Assembly: GCF_000241465.1 (NCBI RefSeq)
Contig: NZ_JH584235.1
Coordinates: 3,825,808 to 3,889,807 of the forward strand
Source: Sphingomonas echinoides ATCC 14820
Lineage (GTDB): Bacteria; Pseudomonadota; Alphaproteobacteria; Sphingomonadales; Sphingomonadaceae
Reading direction: 5' to 3'
DNA: 64,000 nucleotides
Program-made: the position numbers and the translations under genes
Part shown: positions 1 to 9,445 of the stretch, piece after piece
How the letters are laid out: every line of letters begins with the position of its first letter
Numbering within the stretch: position 1 is the first letter of the stretch
Notes under the pieces: generated by a model
What the model was told of the DNA's origin: nothing
The model's database searches: none
Seen by the model: the letters and a program-made list of their open reading frames with translations, nothing else

Positions 1-60
1 CGCCCTCACCCTTCCGGCGCTTTGCGCCTCCCTCCCTCTCCCGGTGGGAGAGGGATTGGG
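1..60. repeat. GC-rich intergenic repeat, copy A
   Basis: The first 60 bases contain a CCCTCACCCTTCC block, a short hairpin around a GCGC core, and a CCTCTCCC/GGGAGAGG palindrome. The same order of blocks occurs at 62266-62322 with few differences, so this is a dispersed intergenic repeat. It sits directly downstream of rsmD and is probably cut by the window edge. No coding potential is seen. It could act as a transcription end for the minus-strand rsmD. Confidence 0.7.
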
Positions 61-63
61 GCT

Positions 64-612
64 TTAACCCCGGCGTAGCAGCGTGATTCTGGCCTTGCCG
101 TGGACGCGGCTGACGTCTTCCGCGAAGCCTGCGACTTCGACCAGTTCGGGCTTGGCGGTTTCGATGCTGATCCAGGTCGCATCGCCGATCCAGCCGAGCC
201 GCGCGAGCTTGTCGAGCGCGACCGCGCCCGCGCCGCTGTCATAAGGCGGGTCCATCACGATCAGGTCGAGCGGGGCGACCGCATGGCCCAGCGCCAGCAC
301 CGATTGCGCGCGGACATCGGCACCGATTTCCTTGGCACCGCCGAGCTTGGTGATGTTGGTGCGCAGCGCGTCTAGCGCGGCCTTGTCCTGTTCGACGAAG
401 ATGCACGAGGCGGCCCCGCGTGACAGCGCCTCCAGCCCGAGCGCGCCCGATCCGGCAAACAGATCGGCCACGGCCAGATCCTCGAAACTGCCGAGGCGGC
501 TGGCGAGCATCGAGAACAATGCCTCGCGCACACGGTCTGCGGTGGGACGGGTGGCATCCCCCTTCGGCGCGACGATCGGACGACCGCGCCACTTTCCAGC
601 GATGATTCGCAT
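64..612 (-). CDS. rsmD: 16S rRNA (guanine(966)-N(2))-methyltransferase RsmD
   Basis: The 182-residue product matches the RsmD family in length and layout. The N-terminus MRIIAGKWRGR is typical. A SAM-binding glycine motif (DLFAGSGALGLEALSRGA) lies around residues 50-67, and the N-methyltransferase DPPYD motif around residues 121-125. Family role: methylation of G966 of 16S rRNA using S-adenosylmethionine, in the cytoplasm. The ATG overlaps the stop codon of the upstream pseudouridine synthase by one base (TAATG), so the two rRNA-modification genes are probably translationally coupled. Identification is firm. Confidence 0.95.
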   Translation of the reverse strand: MRIIAGKWRGRPIVAPKGDATRPTADRVREALFSMLASRLGSFEDLAVADLFAGSGALGLEALSRGAASCIFVEQDKAALDALRTNITKLGGAKEIGADVRAQSVLALGHAVAPLDLIVMDPPYDSGAGAVALDKLARLGWIGDATWISIETAKPELVEVAGFAEDVSRVHGKARITLLRRG

Positions 613-1865
613 TACTTCCTGGTCCGGCTCTTATGGGTCTTGACGGTACGCGGCTTGGACGGGCGGGCCATGGCCTTGCCCGGCGTGCGCGGGGTGGATT
701 TGTTGGGCGCGCGTTCGGTACGTTCCGGGCGCTCGGTCCGTTCGGCGCGGTCGACCGGCTTGGCGTCGCGCGGCGGCTTGGCGCGGACGTTGCGGCCGAG
801 TTCGGGGTTGAACACGCGCTTGGGGCGCGTGTCGGCGACGGGCGCGCCGGTGCCGGCCTTGGGCTTGGCGTCGTAGAAGCGCTTCACCTTGGTTGCCTTG
901 GTCAGCACCACCGGATCGCGACCGGGCTGCGCCTGACGCGCAGGCTCGGCAAAGGCTTCCTTGTCGGCGCGGTTGGCGGTCGCCTTGGTGATGCGCCGCA
1001 CCGGGCGCGGTTTGGGCAGCGAGGTGGGGGCGGTGGAATCGTTGGGGTTGATGCGCCCGCGCGCGGCGGGGCGGGGCTTCTCGACCAGCTTGGGCGCTTC
1101 GCCGCCGCCCTTGCGCGTCGGGTCCTTGCGGAAGGCGACGACGTCATGCTGCTTCACTTCGCCGATTTCGCCGACGGGCAGATCGCCCAGCACGAACGGG
1201 CCGTAGCGCGTGCGGATCAGGCGCGAGACCTTAAGCCCGAGATATTCGAGCACGCGGCGCACTTCGCGATTCTTGCCCTCGGTCAGGATCAGTTCGATCC
1301 AGACATTGGCACCGGTGCGGCGTTCGAGATTGGCGTCGATCGCGCCATAGCGAACGCCCTCGATTTCGACGCCGTGGATCAGCTCTTCGAGCTGTTCCTG
1401 CGTGATCGGGCCGTAGGCGCGGGCGCGGTAGGCGCGTTCGACGCCGGTGGCGGGCAATTCGAGCTGGCGTTTCAGTTCGCCATCGGTGGTGAGCAGCAAC
1501 AGCCCCTCGGTCGCGAGATCGAGGCGGCCGACCGGAACGAGGCGCGGCAGCCCCTCGGGCAGGCGATCATAGATGGTCGGGCGGCCGGCCGGATCACGCT
1601 CGGTGACGAGCAGGCCGGGCGGCTTGTGATAGAGGAACAGCCGCGCGGCGGCGGGGGCCTCGACGGGTTCGCCATCGACGGTGACCCCGGCGAGCGAGGC
1701 GAGAATGGTCGCGGGGGTATCGAGCACGACACCGTTCAGGGCGACGCGGCCTTCGGCGATCATGCGTTCGACTTCCCGGCGCGAGGCGACGCCCGCGCGG
1801 GCGAGGAGCTTGGCGATCCGCTGTTGCTCTTTGGGGCGATCTTTGGGGGTTGCTGGTCTTGACAC
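612..1865 (-). CDS. rluB: RluB/RsuA-family pseudouridine synthase with a long basic tail
   Basis: This 417-residue protein has an N-terminal S4 RNA-binding domain (about 15-70, QRIAKLLARAGVASRRE). A pseudouridine synthase domain follows, with the catalytic-Asp motif GRLDLATEGLLLL around residues 117-129. The family isomerises uridine to pseudouridine in rRNA; RluB acts on 23S U2605 and related members on other sites. The last ~165 residues are a low-complexity, Lys/Arg/Pro-rich tail beyond the catalytic domain, presumably an RNA- or ribosome-binding extension. The best start is a GTG at 1865, since no ATG precedes the S4 domain. It lies directly upstream of rsmD. The exact target (RluB versus RluE/RsuA) is inferred from overall resemblance. 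Confidence 0.88.
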   Translation of the reverse strand: MSRPATPKDRPKEQQRIAKLLARAGVASRREVERMIAEGRVALNGVVLDTPATILASLAGVTVDGEPVEAPAAARLFLYHKPPGLLVTERDPAGRPTIYDRLPEGLPRLVPVGRLDLATEGLLLLTTDGELKRQLELPATGVERAYRARAYGPITQEQLEELIHGVEIEGVRYGAIDANLERRTGANVWIELILTEGKNREVRRVLEYLGLKVSRLIRTRYGPFVLGDLPVGEIGEVKQHDVVAFRKDPTRKGGGEAPKLVEKPRPAARGRINPNDSTAPTSLPKPRPVRRITKATANRADKEAFAEPARQAQPGRDPVVLTKATKVKRFYDAKPKAGTGAPVADTRPKRVFNPELGRNVRAKPPRDAKPVDRAERTERPERTERAPNKSTPRTPGKAMARPSKPRTVKTHKSRTRK

Positions 1866-2010
1866 AGCGCCCTGATAGACAATTTGTGGGAAAGTGCCCG
1901 TATAAAATAAATTGCGTCCTATCTCGTAGCCGAGCGTTCAGGCACGGGTGCGTAACGAGGGCGGGACGCGCAGCCTGTTGAGCGCGGGCACGAAGTGGGT
2001 GGTGGAAACG
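1866..2010. promoter_or_regulatory. divergent intergenic region with AT-rich promoter candidate
   Basis: These 145 bases separate the minus-strand rluB and the plus-strand receiver gene. A TAGACA box (1876-1881) resembles a -35, and TATAAA (1901-1906) resembles a -10 for the plus strand. The 19-base spacer is longer than ideal. This is the only AT-rich stretch in the vicinity. The assignment is tentative. Confidence 0.35.
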
Positions 2011-2448
2011 ATGCTGTTCGCCAGAAAGAAGCGGCGGATCTCCAGATTGCTGCTCGTCGAGGACGAGCCGCTGGTCGCGTTTGATACAGAGCATTTCCTG
2101 CGCGAGGCCGAATTCGAAATGGTCGCGACGGTCGATCGCGTCAGCGATGCGCTCGCCGTGATCGCCGATGCGCGCGAGATCGATCTGGTGCTGGTCGATA
2201 TCAGCCTGGCCGATGGCAGCGGCATCGATGTCGCCCGCGCAGCACATCAGGCCGGGGTGCCGGTGCTGTTCGTCACCGGGTCGTGCCCCGAAGGCGGGCG
2301 TGCGGTGGCGGCGGGGTGCCTGTCCAAACCTTATGCGCAGCGCGATCTGCTCGCGGCGATCGCCGCGATCGAGGCGGTGCTCGACGGCAAGAAACCGCGG
2401 CGCGTGCCGGGCGGGCTGAGCTTGTTTGCGGGTGTGGCGGAGGCGTAG
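2011..2448 (+). CDS. stand-alone response-regulator receiver protein
   Basis: The product is a single CheY-like receiver domain of 145 residues with no output domain. Acidic pocket residues E17-D18, phospho-acceptor Asp63 (LVDISLADG) and the conserved Lys106 (LSKPY) are all visible. I chose the ATG at 2011 because it leaves a compact receiver. An in-frame start at 1948 would add 21 residues without family resemblance. No histidine kinase lies next to it, so the partner is encoded elsewhere. It is divergent from the rluB-rsmD pair. The AT-rich stretch at 1876-1910, including TATAAAAT, is the likely promoter zone. Its pathway is unknown. Confidence 0.85.
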   Translation: MLFARKKRRISRLLLVEDEPLVAFDTEHFLREAEFEMVATVDRVSDALAVIADAREIDLVLVDISLADGSGIDVARAAHQAGVPVLFVTGSCPEGGRAVAAGCLSKPYAQRDLLAAIAAIEAVLDGKKPRRVPGGLSLFAGVAEA

Positions 2449-2602
2449 GTCGCCATCGGTCTTGCCCGGCTTGGTCCGGGGCTGGTCCGGGTAAGGACGA
2501 TCGTCCGGCCCATCCCTGCGCATCACCCTTTCACTGGTGATTTTTGACGCTAGTCTCCGGCACGCGGGCTGATCTGTTGGCTTGAGGCTCGAAGGGGACA
2601 CT

Positions 2603-4303
2603 GTGACTGTTACGGAAATGCGCGAGGATCCTGCACCGCCGATCAAGCCCAAGGGCTGGCGGCTGCTCAAGGCGGCGCTGCAGACGCGCAAGGCGGCATC
2701 TATGCTCGCTTTCAGTTTCTCCTCGGGTCTGCCATTCGCATTGCTGATCGGGACGCTGACGGCGTGGCTGGGCGAAGTGAAGGTCAACCTCGCGACGATC
2801 GGCGTGCTGTCATGGGTCGGGCTGACCTATGCGTTCAAATTCCTGTGGTCGCCGCTGGTCGATCGTACGCGCCCGCCGCTGCTCGGGCGGATCGGGCGGC
2901 GCAAAAGCTGGATCGTGCTCTGCCAGGGGCTCATCATCCTGGGCTTGATCGGGCTGGTAGTGACCGACCCCACCGTCCACATTGCGCGCTTCGCCTTGTT
3001 TGCGTTCGTCGCGTCGATCGGTTCGGCGACGCAGGACGTGGCGATCGACGCGTGGCGGATCGACGTGGCCGACGAACGCACGCCGGTTGAACTGCTGTCC
3101 GCAATCTACCAGCTCGGCTATCGCACCGCGAGCATCGTCGGCGGGGCGTTTGCGCTGTTTCTGGCGGCGCGCATGTCGTGGCCGACGGTCTATCTGCTGA
3201 TGGCGTGTCTGATCGGGGTGATGCTGCTGATCGCCTTGGCCGCGCCCGATACCGAACGCAGCCCCGATGTCGCCGCCGATTTGCTCGACCAGCCGGGCGA
3301 GATTGCACCGCGTGCCCGCGCCATCGCGCTCCTCATTGTCGGGTCGAGCTGGGTGTGGGCGATCGTCCGCATCATTGTGTTCATGACGAGCATGCTGGCC
3401 GAGGTGCCGCCGGGCGGCAAACGGCCGTCGGCGGGGGATTTCCTGAAATATAACGGGCCGCTGATCGTGCTGGCGACGGTGATCGTTCCGCTGATCGTGG
3501 CGGCGGTCCTCAACTGGCTGAAGCTGCGCGGGCATCAAGTGCAGGCCGTCGTCGATACGCGGGTGTCGCCGGCACGCACCATCGCCAACCACCTTTACCG
3601 CGCGCTGATCGCGCCGCTCGCCGATTTGACCGAGCGGATGCGCTGGGGGGTGCTGGTGGTGATCGGGCTGATCCTGACGTACGCCTTGTGCTACAATGTC
3701 TGGGCCTCGTTCGCTTATCCGTTCTACCTCGATTACATGCACTATACGAAGGACGAGGTGGCCTTCGCGTCCAAGATCTTCGGCATCGTCATGTCGATTA
3801 TCGGGGTCAGCGTCGGCGGCTATCTGTTCGTGCGGATCGGGCGGTTTCCAACGGTGCTCATCGGGGCGGCGCTGCCGATCTTCGGCAATTTCCTCTATGC
3901 CGATCTCGCCGATGGTGCGCCCTATATCGACATCGTATTGCAGACGCTGCGGCTGGATGTGCTGGCGCAGGCGCTTGGCGGAGATCTGCGCATCGCACGG
4001 CTGCTGCTGACGATCGCCTATGAGAACGTCTCGACTGGCATCGCAGGCGCGGCGTTTGTCGCTTATGTTTCGGGCATCGTCAGCAAGAAATATTCGGCGG
4101 TGCAATATGCCTTGCTGTCCTCCTTGACGTTTCTTATCGGGTCGCTGGGCAAGGGCTTTGCGGGCGAGTTGATCGACAGGATCGGCTATGCGGCGGTGTT
4201 CCGCGAGGTTGCGGTGCTGGGGCTGCTGGCGATCGTGTTCGTGTTGCTCGAATGGTGGCGTTCGACCCGCAGCAGCGCGGCGGCGGTGCGTGGGGAAGGC
4301 TGA
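2603..4303 (+). CDS. ampG: AmpG-like MFS permease (muropeptide transporter family)
   Basis: This 566-residue polytopic inner-membrane protein has AmpG hallmarks: SGLPFALLIGTLTAWL in the first segment, SWVGLTYAFKFLWSPLVDR, and SATQDVAIDAWRID. AmpG proteins import anhydromuropeptides from the periplasm for cell-wall recycling, and in some bacteria this feeds beta-lactamase induction. The length exceeds E. coli AmpG because of a long central hydrophilic loop. The GTG at 2603 follows a GGGGA at 2594-2598. A TTG at 2582 and an ATG at 2618 are in-frame alternatives. No ampC/ampR is nearby, so the substrate is inferred from family only. Confidence 0.85.
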   Translation: MTVTEMREDPAPPIKPKGWRLLKAALQTRKAASMLAFSFSSGLPFALLIGTLTAWLGEVKVNLATIGVLSWVGLTYAFKFLWSPLVDRTRPPLLGRIGRRKSWIVLCQGLIILGLIGLVVTDPTVHIARFALFAFVASIGSATQDVAIDAWRIDVADERTPVELLSAIYQLGYRTASIVGGAFALFLAARMSWPTVYLLMACLIGVMLLIALAAPDTERSPDVAADLLDQPGEIAPRARAIALLIVGSSWVWAIVRIIVFMTSMLAEVPPGGKRPSAGDFLKYNGPLIVLATVIVPLIVAAVLNWLKLRGHQVQAVVDTRVSPARTIANHLYRALIAPLADLTERMRWGVLVVIGLILTYALCYNVWASFAYPFYLDYMHYTKDEVAFASKIFGIVMSIIGVSVGGYLFVRIGRFPTVLIGAALPIFGNFLYADLADGAPYIDIVLQTLRLDVLAQALGGDLRIARLLLTIAYENVSTGIAGAAFVAYVSGIVSKKYSAVQYALLSSLTFLIGSLGKGFAGELIDRIGYAAVFREVAVLGLLAIVFVLLEWWRSTRSSAAAVRGEG

Positions 4304-4361
4304 TGCCGGGTGTTTCGATGACCCCGCGCGGGCGGGACTAACTGGGCGGAGCGCGATACCG

Positions 4362-5111
4362 ATGTTCTACCTTCTCACCATTGCCATTCAGGTGCTGTGC
4401 GTGATCGATGTGATCCGCAACGGGCGCAATCAATTGTGGATCATGGCGCTGGTGTTCCTGCCGCTCGCCAGCACGATCGCTTATGTCGTGCTGGAGGTGT
4501 ATCCGCGCTTCCAGGGCAACCGCCATGTCCGCACCGCGCGGGCGACGGTGGCGGCGAAGCTCGATCCCGACAAGGACGTGCGCGCGGCGCGTGGGGCGCT
4601 GGCGCTGGCCGATACCGTCGCCAACCGCATGCGGCTGGCCGATGCGCTGGCGGCGCAGGGAAATTATGGCGAGGCGCTGCCGCTGTATCGTGAGGCGACC
4701 GAGCGCGGGCCGGTCGATACGCGCAGCGCCGAGAAGCGCGCCCGCGCCGAGTTCGAAACGCACGATCCGAACGCCGCGCTGGCGACGCTCGACGCCGCGC
4801 CGCCCGCCTCGGCACAAAGCGACCGCGACCGGATCGGCCTGCTGCGCGCGCGCATTCTCGATGCGCTGGGGCGCAAGGACGAGGCGCTGGCGCTCTATGC
4901 CGATCTGGTGACGCGCTTGCCGGGGGAGGAGGGGCGCTGCCGCTATGCCGCGCTGCTGCTCGAACAGGGCTGGGACAAGAAGGCGCGCGAGGTGCTGGAA
5001 GAGGTCGAGGCGCGGATGAAGCTGCTCGACCGTCAGCAGCGCGCCGCGGAAGCCGAGATGTACCGCTGGGCGATGGCGCGGCTGGGCGAGTTGCGCGCGG
5101 TCAAGGCGTAA
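4362..5111 (+). CDS. membrane-anchored TPR protein with PLDc_N-like N-terminus
   Basis: The 249-residue product starts with two hydrophobic segments (about 1-20 and 27-47), arranged like the PLDc_N membrane module (MFYLLTIAIQVLCVIDVIR...LWIMALVFLPL). A cytoplasmic region with helical TPR-like repeats follows from about residue 85 (ALALADTVANRMRLADALAAQGNYGEALPLY and similar). Such proteins usually scaffold membrane-associated complexes; no enzyme motif is seen. I start at ATG 4362 because upstream in-frame sequence is a shadow of ampG. It follows ampG by 58 bases and may share its transcript. Its 3' end overlaps the convergent gene at 5101 by 11 bases. Confidence 0.75.
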   Translation: MFYLLTIAIQVLCVIDVIRNGRNQLWIMALVFLPLASTIAYVVLEVYPRFQGNRHVRTARATVAAKLDPDKDVRAARGALALADTVANRMRLADALAAQGNYGEALPLYREATERGPVDTRSAEKRARAEFETHDPNAALATLDAAPPASAQSDRDRIGLLRARILDALGRKDEALALYADLVTRLPGEEGRCRYAALLLEQGWDKKAREVLEEVEARMKLLDRQQRAAEAEMYRWAMARLGELRAVKA

Positions 5112-5559
5112 GCGGCCGCCCGGCATCGGCAAAGGCACTCGCGACGGCGGTGATGCTGGCGAGCACGCCATCGGGGCGGCGCAGGCCGATCAGATCGCCC
5201 AGTAGCAGTCGCGCGCTGTCGGGCGCGGTTTCCGCCCGGTCGACGATCGTGAGGATGGTCGCCTCCGACGCCGTCATCCGCATGCAGCAGCAGGGCGCGA
5301 TCGTGATCGGGCAGGTCGCATTGTGCGCGAGATCGGCCATCATCGTGCGCATCAGCAGCAAGGGGCGGCGGAAATCCTGACCGAACGCCTGGAACAGCGC
5401 GCTCGCGGCATGCGCGTCCTTCAGGCCATGCGCGCCCATCCGGCGAAAGGCGAACAGCAGCAGCCGCCGATTGGGATCATCCGGCATCGGATTGGGCAGG
5501 CTGGCCGAGTAGCGGGACGGCGAGGTCGGCGCGGATGACGAATTGGGGGCAGTGGTCAT
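5101..5559 (-). CDS. small cysteine-containing protein of unknown function
   Basis: The 152-residue product is not assignable to a characterised family; it may belong to a sphingomonad-specific uncharacterised family. It has a Ser/Thr/Pro-rich start. A core of about residues 30-145 contains a TCPITIAPCCCMRM segment (four cysteines near residues 83-92) and a following helix-rich part. No signal peptide or transmembrane segment is evident. The cysteine cluster might bind metal, a guess. It is preceded by an SD-sequestering hairpin (5563-5586) and a Fur-like palindrome (5600-5620), suggesting tight control. The ATG at 5559 has GGAG seven bases upstream. Confidence 0.7.
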   Translation of the reverse strand: MTTAPNSSSAPTSPSRYSASLPNPMPDDPNRRLLLFAFRRMGAHGLKDAHAASALFQAFGQDFRRPLLLMRTMMADLAHNATCPITIAPCCCMRMTASEATILTIVDRAETAPDSARLLLGDLIGLRRPDGVLASITAVASAFADAGRPLTP

Positions 5560-5562
5560 GGC

Positions 5563-5586
5563 GATGCTCCGTTGCAGGGGAGCATC
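5563..5586 (-). promoter_or_regulatory. 5' leader hairpin sequestering a Shine-Dalgarno
   Basis: Perfect 8-bp arms GATGCTCC (5563-5570) and GGAGCATC (5579-5586) surround an 8-base loop. In the minus-strand mRNA the 3' arm contains GGAG, placed seven bases before the ATG at 5559. When folded, the hairpin would hide the ribosome binding site. The pairing and spacing are read from the sequence; regulation is inferred. Confidence 0.55.
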
Positions 5587-5599
5587 TTCCGAGATTCGC

Positions 5600-5620
5600 T
5601 ATTGCAAGTCAATCGCAATA
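5600..5620 (-). promoter_or_regulatory. Fur/Mur-like palindromic operator overlapping a -35
   Basis: A 21-bp imperfect palindrome has perfect outer arms TATTGC and GCAATA, and 8 of 10 pairs match overall. It resembles the TGC...GCA-type sites described for alphaproteobacterial Fur/Mur proteins. A minus-strand TTGACT (5607-5612) lies inside it and could be the -35 of the gene starting at 5559. The metal-regulator identity is inference. Confidence 0.45.
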
Positions 5621-5628
5621 AAGAAGGG

Positions 5629-6962
<1,334 letters not shown>

Positions 6963-6963
<1 letters not shown>

Positions 6964-7349
6964 TATAAACTCCCCTCCCGCTCGCGGGAGGGGCTGGGGG
7001 AGGGGTTGGGAATACCCAGCAAGCTCACCACCCGCGCGATCTCGGCCACGACCCCATCAAGGTTCCCCAGCACGTCGTTGTTCCAGAAGCGAATGACCTG
7101 ATACCCTTCGGATTGGAGATAGCGCGTACGCTCTTCGTCCTGCTCGCGCCTGTCGCCATGGGTGTCCCCATCGACTTCGATGATCAGCTTGAGGCTGCGC
7201 GCGACGAAGTCGCAGATGAACGGGCCAATCGGCACTTGGCGGTTGAAGCGGAACCCCGCGACCTTGCGCGCACTGATCGCGCGCCACAAGCGGACCTCGG
7301 CTGCGGTGGCGTTGCCGCGTAGCGCTCGGGCTTTGGTCCGTTGCTCCAT
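6963..7349 (-). CDS. DUF559 (Vsr-like) endonuclease-fold protein
   Basis: The 128-residue product has a DUF559 core, related to very-short-patch-repair nucleases. Visible features are an N-terminal basic stretch, VPIGPFICDFVARSLKLIIEVDGDTHG (about 43-68) with the nuclease-fold acidic residues, and YQVIRFWNNDVL (about 83-94). DNA cleavage is inferred from fold relatives, not shown. The ATG at 7349 is used. An upstream in-frame TTG at 7373 lies inside a GC-rich repeat. The C-terminal PNPSPSPSREREGSL is encoded by another copy of the repeat at 6971-7010. The gene therefore appears as a repeat-bounded insertion between accD and folC. Confidence 0.82.
6971..7010. repeat. GC-rich palindrome at DUF559 3' end
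   Basis: CCCCTCCCGC and GCGGGAGGGG form a palindrome, followed by CTGGGGGAGGGGTTGGG. The inverse order of these blocks occurs at 7352-7384, so the DUF559 gene lies between inverted copies. The copy here is translated as the C-terminus of the DUF559 protein. Confidence 0.75.
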
Positions 7350-7351
7350 TC

Positions 7352-7423
7352 CCTCCCCCAACCCCTCCCGCAAGCGGGAGGGGAGCTTGATGGTGCCCCT
7401 CCCGCAAGCGGGAGGGGAGTATT
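7352..7423. repeat. GC-rich palindromes at DUF559 5' end (two copies)
   Basis: Two nearly adjacent CCCCTCCCGCAAGCGGGAGGGG-type palindromes (about 7363-7384 and 7398-7419) are preceded by CCCCCAACCCCTCC. They are inverted relative to the copy at 6971-7010. They lie between accD's stop (7428) and the DUF559 start (7349). Confidence 0.75.
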
Positions 7424-7427
7424 GCGC

Positions 7428-8288
7428 CTACGCCGCCTGCTTCGCGCCGCAGAGGTAATCGATCAGGCTTGCCAGCGTCGCGCGCAGGTCGCGGCGGTGC
7501 TTCACCATGTCGATCATGCCGTGTTCCAGCAGATATTCGGCGCGCTGGAAGCCGTCGGGCAGCTTTTCGCGGATGGTCTGCTCGATCACGCGCTGCCCGG
7601 CGAAACCGATCAGCGCGCCGGGCTCGGCAATCTGCACGTCGCCGAGCATTGCATAGCTTGCGGTCACGCCGCCCGTGGTCGGGTCGGTCAGCACCACGAT
7701 ATAGGGCAGGCCGGCATCGTGCAGCATGGCGATCGCCACGGTCGCGCGCGGCATCTGCATCAGGCTGAGAATGCCCTCCTGCATGCGCGCGCCACCGGCG
7801 GCGGTGAAGATGATGTACGGGCAGTTGTCGGCAATCGCGGTCTCGACCCCGCGCACGAACGCCTCGCCGACCGCCAGGCCCATCGAGCCGCCCATGAAGG
7901 CGAAGTCCTGCACGCCGATCACGGCCTTATGCCCCTCGATCGTGCCACGCGCGGTGATCAGCGCGTCGCCTTCGGAGGTGGCAGCGCGTGCCGCCTTGAT
8001 GCGATCGACATAGCGCTTGGTATCGCGGAACTTCAGCGGATCGTCGGGCACCTTGGCCAGCGGCACGATGCTGTAGCTGCCCGCGTCGAACACATATTGG
8101 AAGCGCAGCAGCGGCCCGATGCGATCATGATGGTCGCAATGCGGGCAGACATGGAGATTGTCCTCCAGTTCCTTGACGAAGGTCATCGTCCCGCAGCCCT
8201 TGCACTTGTGCCAAAGGTTGTCGGGCGTCTCTTTCTTGACGGGGACAACGTAAGCGAGCGCGTTGCGCACGCTGGTAAGCCAGCTCAT
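7428..8288 (-). CDS. accD: acetyl-CoA carboxylase carboxyltransferase subunit beta
   Basis: The 286-residue AccD carries its N-terminal zinc ribbon, Cys29/Cys32 and Cys48/Cys51, then the crotonase-fold carboxyltransferase core (GGARMQEGILSLMQM, LTDPTTGGVTASYA). With AccA it moves CO2 from carboxybiotin to acetyl-CoA, giving malonyl-CoA for fatty acid synthesis in the cytoplasm. The ATG at 8288 overlaps the trpA stop by four bases (ATGA), indicating translational coupling. The order trpA-accD-folC is common in alphaproteobacteria. Confidence 0.96.
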   Translation of the reverse strand: MSWLTSVRNALAYVVPVKKETPDNLWHKCKGCGTMTFVKELEDNLHVCPHCDHHDRIGPLLRFQYVFDAGSYSIVPLAKVPDDPLKFRDTKRYVDRIKAARAATSEGDALITARGTIEGHKAVIGVQDFAFMGGSMGLAVGEAFVRGVETAIADNCPYIIFTAAGGARMQEGILSLMQMPRATVAIAMLHDAGLPYIVVLTDPTTGGVTASYAMLGDVQIAEPGALIGFAGQRVIEQTIREKLPDGFQRAEYLLEHGMIDMVKHRRDLRATLASLIDYLCGAKQAA

Positions 8289-9085
8289 GCGAGTTCCTTC
8301 CGGGCGGCGTGAATCGCCTGCGACAGGGATTGAATATAGGTTTTTACAGCGGCCGGTGCAGCGGCCCCATGCTGGCCGACCAGATCGACGATCGCCGAGC
8401 CGACCACCACGCCATCCGCCACGCGCGCGATCGCGGCGGCCTGTTCGGGGGTGCGCACGCCGAAGCCGACCGCAACCGGCAGATCGGTATGCGCCTTCAA
8501 CCGCGTGACCGCCGCATCGATCGAGGTTTGTGCTGCCTGTTGCAGCCCGGTGATGCCGGCGACCGACACATAATAGAGGAAGCCGCTCGCCCCCTCCAGC
8601 ACGGTCGGCAGGCGCGTGGCATCGGTGGTCGGCGTGGCGAGGCGGATCTGGTCGATGCCGACCGCGCGCAGTGCGGGGCCGAGTTCGGGATCTTCCTCGG
8701 GCGGGATGTCGACGCAAATCACGCCATCGACCCCGGCATCGCACGCGGCCTCGGCGAACCATGTGCCGCCACGGATCGTCATCGGGTTGGCATAGCCCAT
8801 CAGCACCAGCGGCACCTGCGGATGGCGCGCGCGGAAGCTCTTGGCGATGGCGAGGATGTCGGCGGTGCGCGTGCCCGCTGCCAGGCTGCGGATATTGGCG
8901 GCCTGGATTGCGGGGCCATCGGCCATCGGATCGGTGAACGGCATGCCGAGTTCGATCACGTCCGCACCGCCTTCGACAAGGGCGTCGAGGATGGCGGGGG
9001 TGGCGTCCGGGGTGGGATCGCCCGCGGTGACGAAGGCGACGAGCGCGGGATGGCCTTTGGTAAAGGCGTCGGCGAGGCGGGTCAT
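8285..9085 (-). CDS. trpA: tryptophan synthase subunit alpha
   Basis: The 266-residue TIM barrel has the catalytic pair Glu45 and Asp56 in IELGMPFTDPMADGP. It splits indole-3-glycerol phosphate to indole and glyceraldehyde 3-phosphate and passes indole to TrpB. The start overlaps the stop of the upstream cupin gene by four bases (ATGA). In most relatives trpA directly follows trpB; here two small genes lie between them. Confidence 0.96.
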   Translation of the reverse strand: MTRLADAFTKGHPALVAFVTAGDPTPDATPAILDALVEGGADVIELGMPFTDPMADGPAIQAANIRSLAAGTRTADILAIAKSFRARHPQVPLVLMGYANPMTIRGGTWFAEAACDAGVDGVICVDIPPEEDPELGPALRAVGIDQIRLATPTTDATRLPTVLEGASGFLYYVSVAGITGLQQAAQTSIDAAVTRLKAHTDLPVAVGFGVRTPEQAAAIARVADGVVVGSAIVDLVGQHGAAAPAAVKTYIQSLSQAIHAARKELA

Positions 9086-9393
9086 TCGGAGTCCTTGCGC
9101 TCTACTACCAGAATTCGCGCGGGCCCAACCGGGTGCGCGACATGTTCGTCCCCATCCTCGACCGAGACGCCGTCCCCGGCATGAAGCCGAACGACCTGCT
9201 CCACGCCATCTTCGCGATAATGCATGTCGACCACGCCTTCGAGCACGGCGAACACTTCACGGCCCGTATTGCGGTGCCAGCGATAGGGCTGGTCGGTCCA
9301 GTGCAGGCGGACTGCCACGTCGCCGAAATCGCCCAACAGGCTGCTGCCCCATGCGCGATCGGCGGTGAAGGCCTTTGCGGAAAAGGGTTTCAT
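9082..9393 (-). CDS. small cupin-domain protein inside the trp operon
   Basis: The 103-residue product has a single cupin barrel: WHRNTGREVFAVLEGVVDMHY carries the first metal-ligand motif region (about 38-58) and GDGVSVEDGDEHVAHP the second (about 74-89). Cupins of this size can be sugar- or metal-binding enzymes or sensors; no specific reaction can be assigned. ATG 9393 is chosen because upstream in-frame residues have no cupin resemblance and run into the neighbouring gene. Its stop overlaps the trpA start, so it is translated in the trp operon. Confidence 0.75.
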   Translation of the reverse strand: MKPFSAKAFTADRAWGSSLLGDFGDVAVRLHWTDQPYRWHRNTGREVFAVLEGVVDMHYREDGVEQVVRLHAGDGVSVEDGDEHVAHPVGPARILVVERKDSE

Positions 9394-9445
9394 CGCGGCG
9401 TTCCCGGCGTTTGGGCGAGGCTGGGGATGTCGGCGGTGGGGCGGG

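Noticed and set aside
2495..2506. Perfect 12-base palindrome GGACGATCGTCC between receiver and ampG
   Set aside because: It is short, has no loop for a hairpin and no T-run. It could be chance in GC-rich DNA, so I did not annotate it as an operator or terminator.
4188..4361. Longer N-terminus for the TPR membrane protein
   Set aside because: The extension overlaps ampG in another frame and is Cys/Arg-rich nonsense. The PLDc_N-like segment begins at 4362.
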